Below are positions 16,225 through 24,738 of a stretch of DNA of 64,000 bases, in pieces. This DNA comes from Nocardia brevicatena NBRC 12119 (GTDB taxonomy: Bacteria; Actinomycetota; Actinomycetes; Mycobacteriales; Mycobacteriaceae). The notes under the pieces were generated by a model. That model worked only from the letters and a program-made list of their open reading frames with translations, had not been told where the DNA came from and did not search any database. The position numbers and the translations under genes were made by a program. The DNA is taken from the NCBI RefSeq assembly GCF_000308495.1, contig NZ_BAFU01000064.1:1-64000 (forward strand), given 5' to 3'. Numbering within the stretch: position 1 is the stretch's first letter; each line of letters starts with the position of its first letter.

Positions 16225-16239
16225 TCACCGTTACGGTGA
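16225..16239. promoter_or_regulatory. 15-base palindrome before the methyltransferase relic
   Basis: TCACCGT-T-ACGGTGA is a perfect 7+7 inverted repeat ending four bases before the GTG of the relic at 16244. It is an operator-like remnant whose regulator is unknown. Confidence 0.4.
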
Positions 16240-16243
16240 CGCG

Positions 16244-16491
16244 GTGGGCGTGATTTCACACATCGACCGGTTCAACGCGCGGCATCCATGGAGCCACAAC
16301 GACTTCTACGGAGGCCGGGCGGTCGATCGAGTCGCATCGAGGACGCCCGCAGTGCCCTCGACATCGGCTGCGGCACAGGGGATCCGATCGACCGTCTGCG
16401 AACGCGGATCGAACGGGTGACCGGGATCGGACCGGACCCCGAACGGCACGCGTGGCAGCGACACACTCCGCCGACATCCCGTCCGCGGTGA
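16244..16491 (+). pseudogene. Degenerate class I methyltransferase
   Basis: GTG 16244 begins VGVISHIDRFNARHPWSHNDFYGG, a methyltransferase N-terminus. Its frame then ends early. The SAM motif ARSALDIGCGTGDPIDRLRTRIERV continues in another frame up to a stop at 16489-16491. Part of the linker between the two and everything after motif I are missing. The tnpB relic abuts its 3' side. A frameshift, a deletion and truncation all point to a dead gene. Confidence 0.75.
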
Positions 16492-16534
16492 TCGAACGAA
16501 AACGATTCGAACAGTGCGAGCCGACCCGCCGGTG

Positions 16535-17068
16535 GGATGCGATCACATCCTCTACGAGGATCGAAATGCGATAGCGGCTCGCGAAGTCCCGAGACACCGT
16601 GACCTGCGACGGCTGCGCACCCTCCGGCAGCGGCCGAGACCAGCGGATATTCAACGGCTCGGACTGCTAGGCGAGCTTGATTTCCCCGTCGCGGTAGGTG
16701 AAACAGTTCGAGAAGTAGGTGGCCGAATCCTTCGACCTGCCCTTCTTCTCGAATTGCGGATACCCGCCCTGTTTGCGCCAGAACCTGTCGAACGCGCCCT
16801 GGAGGTTTCGCAGAGCCGGCTGCAGCGGTCCTTTCGACGGTTCCGCCAACCACGCGGTGTCGGGGTCGCGCTTTCACTGCGTCGGCATCAGGGACGTATC
16901 GGCGTAGTCGACGCGCCGCTGCTGCCGGGTCCAGGCTCGGGAGCGCTCCGCCAGTGCCCGGTTGTACACGTAGCGGACACAGCCGAAGGTCACCGAAAGC
17001 TGTTGCGCTTGACCGGAAGTCGGATAAAAGCGGTACTTGTACGCCCGCCTCACCACCGCAACCCCCAT
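16535..17068 (-). pseudogene. tnpB: TnpB (IS605/OrfB family) pseudogene
   Basis: Leftward from ATG 17068 the frame encodes the TnpB N-terminus (MGVAVVRRAYKYRFYPT, GCVRYVYNRAL). Without any frame change it continues through LAEPSKGPLQPALRNLQGAF, the YPQFEKKGRSKDSATY segment, RDGEIKLA and NIRWSRPLPEGAQPSQVTVS, ending near ILVEDVIA. Two in-frame stops interrupt it: TGA at 16876-16874 and TAG just after KLA near 16666. The RuvC nuclease half and the right end are absent. TnpB is the RNA-guided nuclease of IS200/IS605 elements; this copy cannot make it. Confidence 0.88.
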
Positions 17069-17107
17069 GCTCGAGACGGTAACAGGCCGGCGCGTCACAG
17101 CCGAACC

Positions 17108-17149
17108 GATGCGCTGTCCCCGCCCTGAAGGGCGGGGTTCGCGCGCTAC
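17108..17149 (-). repeat. Left-end hairpin of the IS605-type relic
   Basis: CCCCGCCC-TGAA-GGGCGGGG (17118-17137) lies upstream of the tnpB start. On the minus strand it is flanked by CGTAGCGCGC and AGCGCATC, the same flanks as the hairpin at 4252-4292. It is the subterminal hairpin recognised by IS605-type transposases. Confidence 0.7.
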
Positions 17150-17290
17150 GCTTTCCGATGGCCTCGGCCCGCTTCCGACGGCGGCGGCAGCGTCCACGTC
17201 ACCGCCGAATCCCGGCCGTACCCGACTTTCGGCCGTTTCGGAGAGGCCGCGATCGTCGGTCCTCTCGGGCCTTCCTCGTGTCGACCCGGC

Positions 17291-17782
17291 TCAGGACAGC
17301 ACCTCGTCGAGCTTGCCGGTGGCGACGTCGAAGACGAAGCCGCGCAGGGAGGTCGTCTTGGTGATGAACGGGCTGTTCTCGATGCGTCGAATCGATTGGC
17401 GCACATCCCCGTCGAGGTCCGGGAACGACTCCGCCGACCAAGCGGGCTCGAGACCGACCTCGTCCCGGATGGCGCGTTTGAACTCGTCGTCGGTGAAGGT
17501 CAGCATGCCGCAGTCGGTGTGGTGGATGAGGATGATCTCCGTCGTACCCAGCAGTCGCTGACTGATGGCCAGCGAGCGCACCTCGTCATCGGTGATCACC
17601 CCGCCCGCGTTCCGAATGACATGCGCTTCACCTTCTTTCAGGCCGAGGATTCGGTAGATGTCCAGCCGGGCGTCCATGCACGCCACCACGGCGACATGTT
17701 TGCTCGGCGGCAGCGGGAGCGGCCCGCCGAATTGGGCGGCGTATTCGGCATTGTTGGCCAGGTACTCGTCGGTCACGGACAT
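17291..17782 (-). CDS. Beta-class carbonic anhydrase
   Basis: A 163-residue zinc enzyme for reversible CO2 hydration. The beta-class signature is complete: C35-M-D37-A-R39 and H88-T-D-C91, giving zinc ligands Cys35, His88 and Cys91 with the Asp37-Arg39 dyad. IRNAG and the C-terminal SPFITKTTSLRGFVFDVATGKL match the M. tuberculosis Rv1284 type closely in length and motifs. The frame is open to 17815, but AAAGGAG ahead of ATG 17782 marks the start. It sits at the right edge of the accessory island, between the tnpB relic and a broken oxidoreductase. Confidence 0.95.
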   Translation of the reverse strand: MSVTDEYLANNAEYAAQFGGPLPLPPSKHVAVVACMDARLDIYRILGLKEGEAHVIRNAGGVITDDEVRSLAISQRLLGTTEIILIHHTDCGMLTFTDDEFKRAIRDEVGLEPAWSAESFPDLDGDVRQSIRRIENSPFITKTTSLRGFVFDVATGKLDEVLS

Positions 17783-17901
17783 GTTCGCTCCTTTGCCGAG
17801 GTGAGGTGAAGACATTCACATGTATGCATCGACGGTGCCGGGAGGTGGCGCTCGAGGCGAGGTATTCGCTCACGGTGAGTTAATACCCCGCGGAGGTGTC
17901 C

Positions 17902-18130
17902 GTGCGCCGTATCCGCTATGAGTCCAATGGCGGCCCCGAGGTCCTCTTCACCGAAGAGGCTCCGGTGCCGGAATCCGGGCCAGGTGAGCTGCTGGTCCGT
18001 ACCGAAGCGATCGGGTCACGCTGCCTGTCGTACGAAAAGCGCGCGAGGCCCCCGAACCCGACCCGCTCGCCGGCGGATGTCCTTCCTTGTCCCGGTCCCG
18101 CGACGCGGGGCGTGTCGTGCTGTTACATCG
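17902..18130 (+). pseudogene. N-terminal fragment of a quinone oxidoreductase (MDR family)
   Basis: GTG 17902, after CGGAGG, begins VRRIRYESNGGPEVLFTEEA, then VPESGPGELLVRTEAIG, the N-terminus of zinc-independent quinone oxidoreductases. After about 35 codons the similarity moves to the next frame (LPVVRKAR) and then to the third (EAPEPDPLAGG), so there are at least two frameshifts. The NADPH-binding domain is absent. Clearly decayed; the downstream boundary is approximate. Confidence 0.65.
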
Positions 18131-18261
18131 GCTTTCGAGACCGGGAAGCGGCCCATGTGACACCACCGGACAGTGAACTGCGTCACTACGCACGCCGGCA
18201 GACGGCTCCGGCGTGATCCGCGCCGGGGCCGTCTGCGGTCTGTTGTCCGCGCTCGGAGCGG

Positions 18262-20010
18262 TCAGCCCCGCACTCGGGACAGGACCGTCTCCACTGCCGA
18301 ATCGGCCGGGATATCGGTGGCCTCACCGCTGAACCGGTCGCGCAGTTCGATCTTGCCCTCGGTCCAGCCGCGGCCGATCACCAGCACATACGGCATACCG
18401 AGCAGTTCGGCGTCCTTGAACTTCACCCCGGGCGAGGCGGTGCGGTCGTCGAAGAGGACATCCAGGCCCTGGGCGTCCAACGTGGCAACGACCTGTTCGG
18501 CGCCAGCGCGAGCGGCCTCGTCCTTGTTGGCGATCACCACGTGCACGTCGTAAGGGGCGACCTCGGACGGCCAGCGCAGGCCCTTGTCGTCATGCTGCTG
18601 TTCGGCGATGACGGCGACCATCCGGGAGACACCGATACCGTAGGAGCCCATGATGAGGCGGACCGGTTTACCGTTCTCGCCGAGGACGTCGACCTCGAAG
18701 GCGTCGGTGTACTTGTAGCCGAGCTGGAAGATATGGCCGATCTCGATACCACGGGCGGAGACCAGGGTGCCACGCCCGTCGGGCGAGGGGTCGCCGTCGC
18801 GGACCTCGGCGGCCTCGATGGTGCCATCGGGAGTGAAATCGCGGCCCACGACCAGGCCCACAACATGTTTGCCGGGTTCGTCGGCGCCGGTGATCCACGA
18901 GGTGCCGGGCACCACGCGCGGGTCGACGAGGTAGCGAACACCATTGGCCTGCAAAGCCTTCGGGCCGATATAACCCTTCACCAAGAACGGGTTGGCGGCG
19001 AAGTCGGCATCGGTGAGCAATTCCACCTCGGCCGGTTCGACGGAGGCCCCCAGACGTTTGCCGTCGACCTCGCGGTCACCGGGGACACCGATACCGACGA
19101 TCTCGATCTTGCCGTCGGGCCGGCGCAGTTTCACCATGACGTTCTTCAAGGTGTCGGCGGCGGTGACGGGACGGTCGCAGACCCCCGCCCTGTTGGCCCA
19201 CTCGACGAGAGTGGCAATGGTGGGGGTGTCCGGGGTGTCGTGCACGACGGCCTCGGGCAGGCCCTCGATCGGCAGCGGGTCGGGGGCGGGGGTGATCACG
19301 GCCTCGACATTCGCCGCGTAGCCCGACTCACGGCATGTCACGTAGGTGTCCTCGCCGACCGGGCTGTTGGCCAGGAACTCCTCGGACGCGCTGCCGCCCA
19401 TGGCGCCGGAGGTGGCGGCGACGATCACATACTCGATGCCGAGCCGATCGAAGATGCGCTGGTATGCCTGGCGGTGGGCGTCATAGCTGGCCTTCAGCCC
19501 GGCTTCGTCGAGATCGAAGGAGTAGGAGTCCTTCATGATGAACTCGCGGCCGCGCAGGATACCGGCGCGCGGGCGTTCCTCGTCGCGGTATTTGGTCTGG
19601 ATCTGGTACAGGATGACCGGCAAATCCTTGTAGGAGCTGTACTCGCCCTTGACGGTGAGCGCGAACAGTTCCTCATGGGTGGGGCCGAGCAGATAGTCGG
19701 CACCCTTGCGGTCCTGCAGGCGGAACAGGCCGTCGCCGTATTCGGTCCAGCGGTTGGTGGTCTCGTACGGGTCGCGCGGCAGCAGCGCGGGCAGCGAGAT
19801 CTCCTGCGCGCCGATGGTATTCATCTCCTGGCGCACCACCTCCTCCACCTTGTGCAGCACCCGCAGGCCCAGCGGCAGCCACGTGTACACGCCCGGCGCG
19901 ATCCGACGCACGTAGCCGGCGCGCACCAGCAGCTTGTGGCTGGGCACCTCGGCATCGGCGGGATCGTCGCGCAACGTACGGAGGAACAATCGGGACAGGC
20001 GGGTGATCAC
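18262..20010 (-). CDS. proS: Prolyl-tRNA synthetase
   Basis: A 582-residue class IIa synthetase charging tRNA-Pro in the cytoplasm. The catalytic core shows [20 protein letters not shown], motif 2 around [28 protein letters not shown], and motif 3 with [17 protein letters not shown]. The bacterial-type INS editing domain sits between motifs 2 and 3 (about 225-410), which removes misactivated alanine. The C-terminal anticodon-binding domain covers about 475-582. The length matches bacterial-type ProS. It corresponds to Rv2845c and is the first conserved gene after the accessory island. No T-box leader was seen upstream. Confidence 0.97.
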   Translation of the reverse strand: MITRLSRLFLRTLRDDPADAEVPSHKLLVRAGYVRRIAPGVYTWLPLGLRVLHKVEEVVRQEMNTIGAQEISLPALLPRDPYETTNRWTEYGDGLFRLQDRKGADYLLGPTHEELFALTVKGEYSSYKDLPVILYQIQTKYRDEERPRAGILRGREFIMKDSYSFDLDEAGLKASYDAHRQAYQRIFDRLGIEYVIVAATSGAMGGSASEEFLANSPVGEDTYVTCRESGYAANVEAVITPAPDPLPIEGLPEAVVHDTPDTPTIATLVEWANRAGVCDRPVTAADTLKNVMVKLRRPDGKIEIVGIGVPGDREVDGKRLGASVEPAEVELLTDADFAANPFLVKGYIGPKALQANGVRYLVDPRVVPGTSWITGADEPGKHVVGLVVGRDFTPDGTIEAAEVRDGDPSPDGRGTLVSARGIEIGHIFQLGYKYTDAFEVDVLGENGKPVRLIMGSYGIGVSRMVAVIAEQQHDDKGLRWPSEVAPYDVHVVIANKDEAARAGAEQVVATLDAQGLDVLFDDRTASPGVKFKDAELLGMPYVLVIGRGWTEGKIELRDRFSGEATDIPADSAVETVLSRVRG

Positions 20011-20241
20011 GGTTGCCCAGCGTAGCCCCTGCCTCGATGCTGCTCACAACGCATTCCCGGCTTCGCGCCGCAATGTCGGCACCGGCGGCTTCGGCCGGGT
20101 GAACAGGCCGGATACACCCTTCGCGGGTCGGCCGGTCGGATAACACCGCAACGCCCGTCGAGCGCCCGTGGGCGACGGCCCCGGACCGCGCCGGCGGGGC
20201 GGAGCCGTGACCGCCGCGGGCCCCCGCTACCGTGTCTGCTC

Positions 20242-20985
20242 GTGCTGGTGCTGCTTCCCCCCTCCGAAACGAAATCCGACGGCGGCACCGGGGCACCCCT
20301 GGATGTGTCCGCGCTCGCGTTTCCGAAACTCGAGGCGGTACGCGAACAGTTGGTCGAGGCGGTCGTGGAGTTGGCCGCCGATCCGGCGGCCTCCCGGAAG
20401 GCGCTCGGCCTGGGCGCGCACGCCGACGCCGAGATCGCACGTAATGCCGTGCTGCGCACCTCCCCCACCCGGCCGGCGCTGGAACGCTACACCGGTGTTC
20501 TCTACGACGCCCTGGACGCGGGCTCGCTCACCAAGGCACAGCGGGCGAAGGCCTACGCCCGGCTCGCGATCGGATCGGCGCTGTTCGGCGCGGTCCGGGC
20601 CGGCGATCCGATACCGGCCTACCGACTGTCCGGCGGAACCAAACTGCCGGGACTTCCCACCCTCTCCGCGGTGTGGCGCGACCATCTCGGCCCGGCCCTA
20701 CAGGAGGCCGCGGCCGGCGAACTGGTGATCGACCTGCGGTCGGGAACCTATCAACAACTCGGCCGCGTACCGGGTGCCGTTACCGCGTCCGTCCTCACCG
20801 AATATCCGGATGGTTCCCGCACGGTGGTGAGTCATTTCAACAAACACCACAAGGGTCTGCTCACTCGCGCACTGGTGCTCACCCGGGCCGAGCCCACCGA
20901 TATCCGCGGCGTCGCCCGGGTCGCGTCCAAGGCCGGGTTGCGCATCGAAACCGCCTCGCCCACCGAACTACTCGTCATCACGTAA
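20242..20985 (+). CDS. yaaA: Peroxide stress protein YaaA family
   Basis: A 247-residue protein of the YaaA/DUF328 family. In E. coli YaaA lowers free iron and DNA damage under peroxide stress and binds DNA. The opening VLVLLPPSETKSDGG is the family signature, and TGVLYDALDAGSLT, RLSGGTKLPGL and VVSHFNKHHKGLLTRAL are further conserved blocks. The start is GTG 20242, with no clear Shine-Dalgarno sequence. It is divergent from proS by 231 bases. No iron-box-like operator was recognised. Confidence 0.9.
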   Translation: MLVLLPPSETKSDGGTGAPLDVSALAFPKLEAVREQLVEAVVELAADPAASRKALGLGAHADAEIARNAVLRTSPTRPALERYTGVLYDALDAGSLTKAQRAKAYARLAIGSALFGAVRAGDPIPAYRLSGGTKLPGLPTLSAVWRDHLGPALQEAAAGELVIDLRSGTYQQLGRVPGAVTASVLTEYPDGSRTVVSHFNKHHKGLLTRALVLTRAEPTDIRGVARVASKAGLRIETASPTELLVIT

Positions 20986-21158
20986 CGCTTCCGCCGCCAC
21001 CGACTCGCCATGAGAACCGAACCGGCCATGCCGGCCGGGACCTGGGAAACCCTCGAAGTGCACACCGGGCGAAAGCGGATCGATCCCACGGTTTGTACTC
21101 CGCCCGCCGATCCTTCTCCTCCGGAATGCCCCGGCAGGCAATCCGGTTGTCTTCGAGC

Positions 21159-21569
21159 GTGACCGATATCGCGCTCTCCGACACAGTGAAGAAGTACCTC
21201 GACGAGACCAAGGTGTTCGCCACCGTGGCCACCATCGGCCGGGACGGACATCCGCATCTCACCGTCATCTGGCTCGAACGCGACGGCGACGAACTGCTCT
21301 ACTCCACCACCGTCGACCGGGCGCAGGCCAAGAACCTCGCCCGCGATCCGAGGGTGACGGTGATGCTCAACCCGCCGGACAACCCGTATGTCTACGCCGA
21401 GATCCGCGGCACGGCCACCGTCACCCCCGACCTCGAACGGGCGCTGCCCGACCGGCTGTCGCGGAAGTACACGGGCAAGCCGTATGCCGAGTTCAACCCG
21501 GCCTCGAAGAACGACGGCGAGCGCGTGGTGGTGCGGGTGAGGCCGACGAAGATCACCGGGCGTATGTGA
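21159..21569 (+). CDS. PPOX class F420-dependent flavin/deazaflavin protein
   Basis: A 136-residue split-barrel protein of the pyridoxamine-phosphate oxidase-like superfamily, in the actinobacterial group that mostly uses coenzyme F420. Typical blocks are YLDETKVFATVATIGRDGHP, HLTVIWLERDGDELLYSTT, KNLARDPRVTVML and a C-terminal RVVVRVRPTKITGRM. GTG 21159 gives the family length; the frame is open further upstream without similarity. It follows yaaA on the same strand, 173 bases away. The substrate is unknown; cofactor use is inferred from the family. Confidence 0.85.
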   Translation: MTDIALSDTVKKYLDETKVFATVATIGRDGHPHLTVIWLERDGDELLYSTTVDRAQAKNLARDPRVTVMLNPPDNPYVYAEIRGTATVTPDLERALPDRLSRKYTGKPYAEFNPASKNDGERVVVRVRPTKITGRM

Positions 21570-21716
21570 GCGGTCGCGCGGCAGCACTCCGATCGCCGCA
21601 GCGGCGAGGCGATCTTCGGCCATCTCTTCCGCTGCGCCGGTCCGGGGCCGCGCCCCGGACACCGGGAGGACGGCCATACCTCCCGGGCTCGTCATATTCT
21701 CCGCACCGCGGGCGGA

Positions 21717-23213
21717 TCACTCCATATCGCCGGAAGCCTGTGCCGCTTCCTGCGCGTGCTGAGCCCTGGCCACCTCGTCGGCGGTATAGCGCAAGGTGAG
21801 TGCGATCAGGCCCACCAGCAGTGCCCCGATGGCGGCGACGAACAACACCAGCGTGTACCCGCTGCCCAGTGCGACGATCTCGGCCGGTGTCATATCGGCC
21901 GGCTTACCGGTGCGTCCGCCCTCGGACAGGGTGCGGGAGGCCGCGATGGGGGTGAGCACGCCGATCGCGACGGGGGTGCCCAGATTCAAAAACATCTGGC
22001 CGACCGCCGACAGCGGACCGATATCGTCCGGCGGCACCCCGACCAGGACGCACAGCGGGATCAGCACCATGGCCACCCCGATGCCGAAGCCGATCACCAC
22101 GAACAATGGCAGCAGGGTGGTCCAGTACTCCACGCCGCCGTCCAGGGTCGAGCCATACAGCAGGCCCGCGACCAGCACCACCGACGCGCTCACCAGCAGC
22201 CAGCGCGGCGCGATCCGCATCGCCATTTTCGATGCCAGTGCGCTGCCGGCGCCGACTCCGAGGGTGAACGGGATGAACGAGATCCCGGCCAGCAGCGGGC
22301 TGTATCCCACCACGTTCTGCACGAAGAGCCCGGAGAAATAGGTGGTGGCACCCAGGACACCGCTGGCGAGCAGGATCACCACGAAGGTGGAGACCCGGTC
22401 CCGGCTGTCGAACAACGACCACGGCAGCAGCGGATTGTCCACATAGCGTTCCGCGAAGATGAAGACCACCAGCAGCACCACACCGCCGATCAGCGACCCG
22501 TAGACGGCCGGGCTGCCCCAGCCGAGTTCCGGTCCCTCGGTGGCGCCGAAGACGATGGCCGCGCAGGCCAGCGTGCCGATTGCCGCGCCCCGGATGTCCA
22601 GGGTGAGCCGGTGGTGATCGGTATCACGCAGCGCGAAGACGGCCCCGAGCACGATGAGCACGCCGATCGGCACATTGATCAGGAAGATCCAGCGCCAGCT
22701 CGCCTCGGTGAGGGCACCGCCGATCACGAGACCGCCGACCGAACCGACCGCCACCATGGACCCGAAGATCGCGAAGGCCTGATTGCGGACCCGGCCCGGC
22801 GCGAAGGTGCCGGCCACCAACGCGAACGCGGTGGGCGCGGCGAGCGCGGCACCGGTGCCCTGGAAGGCTCGCGCGGCGATGAGCATCCACTGGTTCTGCG
22901 CGAACCCGCACAACAGCGAGGCCAGCGTGAACAGTGCCACCCCCAGGACGAACATGCGACGCCGGCCGAACGAGTCCCCGATCCGACCGCCGAGCAGCAT
23001 GAGCCCGGCGAACGGCAACCCGTAGGCGGTGACCGTCCAGGCGCTGCCGGAACCCGTCAGCCCCATCTCTTCCTGGAGCCGGGGCAGGGCCAGAATCACC
23101 ACGGTGCCGTCCAGCACCACCATGAGCTGCAACCCGCTCAGTACGAGAATGGCGAGGCCGAAGGCCCGCTTGGTCACCGGGTACTGCGTCGTCGCCGCGG
23201 GGTTATCGAGCAC
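21717..23213 (-). CDS. efpA: EfpA-like MFS drug/metabolite exporter (DHA2, 14 TMS)
   Basis: A 498-residue proton-driven exporter with 14 predicted membrane helices. Motif D1 (LDGTVVILALPRLQ), motif A (LLGGRIGDSFGRRRMF, about 76-91) and the GTGAALAAPTAFALV region of motif C are present. Position between proS and cysG and overall similarity match M. tuberculosis efpA (Rv2846c), although it lacks the long N-terminal extension of that protein. The family exports lipophilic drugs and possibly lipids. Its start is 16 bases from the 23229 side of the cysG stop, so it may be cotranscribed with cysG. Confidence 0.88.
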   Translation of the reverse strand: MLDNPAATTQYPVTKRAFGLAILVLSGLQLMVVLDGTVVILALPRLQEEMGLTGSGSAWTVTAYGLPFAGLMLLGGRIGDSFGRRRMFVLGVALFTLASLLCGFAQNQWMLIAARAFQGTGAALAAPTAFALVAGTFAPGRVRNQAFAIFGSMVAVGSVGGLVIGGALTEASWRWIFLINVPIGVLIVLGAVFALRDTDHHRLTLDIRGAAIGTLACAAIVFGATEGPELGWGSPAVYGSLIGGVVLLVVFIFAERYVDNPLLPWSLFDSRDRVSTFVVILLASGVLGATTYFSGLFVQNVVGYSPLLAGISFIPFTLGVGAGSALASKMAMRIAPRWLLVSASVVLVAGLLYGSTLDGGVEYWTTLLPLFVVIGFGIGVAMVLIPLCVLVGVPPDDIGPLSAVGQMFLNLGTPVAIGVLTPIAASRTLSEGGRTGKPADMTPAEIVALGSGYTLVLFVAAIGALLVGLIALTLRYTADEVARAQHAQEAAQASGDME

Positions 23214-23219
23214 AATTGG

Positions 23220-24497
23220 TCACTGTAACGGACTGTTCTCGGCGTCCCGGGGCGCGGGATCGGCGTCGAACGCCGCGGTCGGTCCGATCACCACGATGGC
23301 GGGCGGTCGGATTCCTTCGGCGCGGACCCGTTCGGCGACGGTATCGAGGCGGGCCCGCAGGACCCGCTGGCCGCGCAGCGTGCCCTCCTGGATGACGGTG
23401 ACCGGGGTGTCGGTGGATCGGCCGCCGTCGAGCAGCGCGGTCGCGAACTGTCCGATCCGCTCCACCGCCATCATCAGCACGATCGTGCCGCGCAACCGGG
23501 CCAGGGCCGGCCAGTCGACCAGCGAGTCCGGGTGGTCCGGTGCGATGTGGCCGCTCACCACCACGAACTCGTGGGTCACCCCGCGGTGGGTGACCGGGAT
23601 ACCCGCCGCGGCCGGAACCGCGATAGAGCTGGTGACGCCCGGGACCACGGTCACCGGGACCCCGGCCGCGACGCAGGCCTCCAGTTCCTCGTAGCCGCGG
23701 CCGAACACATACGGATCACCGCCCTTGAGCCGCACCACGAACTTGCCGGCTCTTGCTCCGTCGACGAGGGTCGTATTGATCGCCTCCTGCGCCATGGCCC
23801 GCCCGTACGGGATCTTGGCGGCGTCCACAACCTCCACGTCGGGACCGAGTTCGGCGAGCAGTTCCGGTGGGGCGAGCCGGTCGGCGACCACCAGATCGGC
23901 GCGCGCCAGCAGGCGCCGGCCGCGTACGGTGATCAGGTCCGGGTCGCCGGGTCCGCCGCCGACCAGCGCCACGCCCGGGGTCATCGGGGTGACGTCATCG
24001 GTCACCGTTCCCGACTGCAGGGCCTCGAGCAGCGCGGTGCGCACCGCCGCCGAGCGCCGATGCGCACCGCCCGCCAGGACGCCGAGGGTGAGTCCCTCGT
24101 ATCGGGCGGTGGCCGGGGTGACGGCCGTACCGCGGCGGGCGATATCGGCGCGCACGCAGAAGACACGCCGCGAGGTCGCCTCGGCGACCACGGCGGCATT
24201 GGTTTCGGGCTCGTCGGTGCAGGCGATGGCGTACCAGGCGCCGTCGAGATCGCCGGGATCGTATTCGCGCAGCGTGAGGGTGATCTGTCCCGCGGTGGCC
24301 ATCCCCTCCACCGCGGGCGTCACCTCGCGCGCGATCACGTGCACGTCGGCGCCGGAGGCGATGAGCAGACCGAGCCGGCGCTGTGCGACCGAGCCGCCAC
24401 CGACGACAACGACCTTTCGTCCGTTCAGATCCAGTCCGACCAGGTAATTCGGGTCCCCGCCCGATAGGTGGTCGGTATCGGTTGACGTATTCGGCAC
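23220..24497 (-). CDS. cysG: Siroheme synthase: precorrin-2 dehydrogenase plus uroporphyrinogen-III methyltransferase
   Basis: A 425-residue CysG-type enzyme making precorrin-2 and its oxidised form, at the branch to siroheme and cobalamin. The N-terminal half has an NAD-binding Rossmann motif (VVVVGGGSVAQRRLGLL, about 25-41) for the dehydrogenase/ferrochelatase. The C-terminal half is the SUMT domain (VALVGGGPGDPDLITVRGRRLL, then VVRLKGGDPYVFGRGYEE and the VTHRG loop). The GTG at 24497 gives the usual N-terminus (NYLVGLDLNGRKVV); the frame is open upstream to 24614. It corresponds to Rv2847c. Four unrelated genes separate it here from cobB and cobO. Confidence 0.93.
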   Translation of the reverse strand: MPNTSTDTDHLSGGDPNYLVGLDLNGRKVVVVGGGSVAQRRLGLLIASGADVHVIAREVTPAVEGMATAGQITLTLREYDPGDLDGAWYAIACTDEPETNAAVVAEATSRRVFCVRADIARRGTAVTPATARYEGLTLGVLAGGAHRRSAAVRTALLEALQSGTVTDDVTPMTPGVALVGGGPGDPDLITVRGRRLLARADLVVADRLAPPELLAELGPDVEVVDAAKIPYGRAMAQEAINTTLVDGARAGKFVVRLKGGDPYVFGRGYEELEACVAAGVPVTVVPGVTSSIAVPAAAGIPVTHRGVTHEFVVVSGHIAPDHPDSLVDWPALARLRGTIVLMMAVERIGQFATALLDGGRSTDTPVTVIQEGTLRGQRVLRARLDTVAERVRAEGIRPPAIVVIGPTAAFDADPAPRDAENSPLQ

Positions 24498-24738
24498 AAG
24501 TCTCGAGCCTACGTCCTGCGCCGGCGGGCCCGGTCGTCGGCCGGACTCGGCCGAGCAGGCGGTCCACGAACGAACGATCGTGCGCACTTCCTTCGAAGGG
24601 AACGGAGCGATCAATTTCCGCGCTTCGCCTCCGAGCGAGGGTGGAACGGGTTACAGTCTCTCCGCAAACGGGCGGACTCGGTAACCCCTGCCATCGGTCC
24701 GTCCGCGCCACCACCGCATGGCGCCAGGAGGGACGACG

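Noticed and set aside
16225-16239. Third SARP-type site (contains TTACGGT)
   Set aside because: Only one heptamer is present; the sequence is better explained as a palindrome, with no 11-bp-phased partner.
17896-18216. Intact 106-residue protein at the quinone oxidoreductase relic
   Set aside because: Only the first 35 codons match the family; the rest is out of frame, so it is treated as a pseudogene.
18541-20025. Long + strand open frame opposite proS
   Set aside because: Composition is that of a shadow frame; proS on the other strand is unambiguous. The same applies to frames opposite the EfpA-like gene, cobQ, the penicillin-binding gene and pyrH-tsf.
20011-20241. T-box leader for proS
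   Set aside because: No T-box core sequence or terminator/antiterminator pair is visible; T-boxes at proS are not expected in this group.
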